From NCBI GenBank assembly GCA_025529335.1, contig JAMYHX010000363.1, positions 1-44,359 on the forward strand: a stretch of DNA of 44,359 bases. The letters run 5' to 3'. The position numbers and the translations under genes were made by a program. Positions 44,226-44,359 of this stretch are shown here, one piece after another. This stretch comes from Rhizopus sp. PT2906. Taxonomy: Eukaryota; Mucoromycota; Mucoromycetes; Mucorales; Rhizopodaceae. The notes beneath the pieces are model-generated. The model ran no database searches, had not been told where the DNA came from, and was given only the letters and a program-made list of their open reading frames with translations. Positions within the stretch are counted from its first letter, which is position 1. Every line of letters begins with the position of its first letter.

Positions 44226-44359
44226 ATCAATTCAATACCATATCAACATGATTCAATATTATTTCAATACAAGAAATACTTACACGAAGGCAGTGTCTTT
44301 AGGTGTCCCAATAGAACAAATAAAATTGCACGCGAACTGGAGTTTGACAAGCAACACCT

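Noticed and set aside
1..44359. CRISPR arrays, integrated viral genes or an intact transposon
   Set aside because: No spaced direct repeats, no transposase, integrase, reverse transcriptase or capsid-like motifs were found in any frame; only unassigned relics.

Overview
The window looks like nuclear DNA of an early-diverging filamentous fungus, most likely a member of the Mucorales (Mucoromycota). The reasons are AT-rich spacers, many short introns (mostly about 45-80 nt, GT-AG with AAG|GTA or G|GTAAG donors), T/C-rich 5' leaders, a fungal-type elongation factor eEF3, and fungal families such as a DEP-RGS regulator, Spt2 and an Ede1-like EH protein. The order-level call is inference. I found no rRNA, no CRISPR array and no intact mobile element, and I could not support any tRNA gene.

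Layout. Bases 1-8033 carry five minus-strand genes: an RA-PH adaptor, a short Cog7-like Golgi tether subunit, an auxilin/Swa2-like J-protein, a small low-complexity ORF and an unrecognised protein with a leucine-rich C-terminal half. Bases 8303-8821 (minus) encode cytochrome b5. Bases 9275-9854 hold a shifting-frame gene relic. CDP-diacylglycerol synthase (10190-11768, plus) converges on SPT2 (12105-13526, minus). SPT2 shares a divergent promoter with the intronless, strongly codon-biased eEF3 gene (14186-17347, plus). A BTB/KCTD-type protein and a 13-exon GRAM-TBC RabGAP follow on minus (17514-22769). The RabGAP is divergent from an RRM-R3H protein (23299-24666), which is followed on plus by an Ede1/Eps15-like protein (24847-27798), a DJ-1/Hsp31-type gene with an in-frame TAA (28016-28732), a DEP-RGS G-protein regulator (29672-31688) and an 8-exon uracil-permease-like NCS2 transporter (33138-34997). 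The transporter converges, 72 bp apart, with a heat shock factor gene (35070-37218, minus). After a 2.2-kb gene-poor stretch with a degenerate ORF come a MOD5-like tRNA dimethylallyltransferase (39445-41048, minus) and a 4-coumarate-CoA-ligase-like adenylating enzyme (41109-42839, minus). The last 1.5 kb is non-coding apart from small relics.

The genes are mostly unrelated housekeeping and signalling genes, so the window is not a metabolic cluster or genomic island. Three of them (Ede1-like, Swa2-like, and the RA-PH protein with clathrin-box-like motifs) point to clathrin-mediated trafficking, but they are dispersed and on different strands. The points most worth a second look are the single in-frame stop in the Hsp31-type gene, the UraA/RutG-type transport motif in an intron-rich fungal gene, the clathrin-box series in the RA-PH tail, a GC-AG intron, very short exons, and three patches that read as decayed coding sequence. 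I see no convincing wholly new biological system. Exon boundaries were worked out by hand from splice consensus and frame and have not been tested against transcripts.
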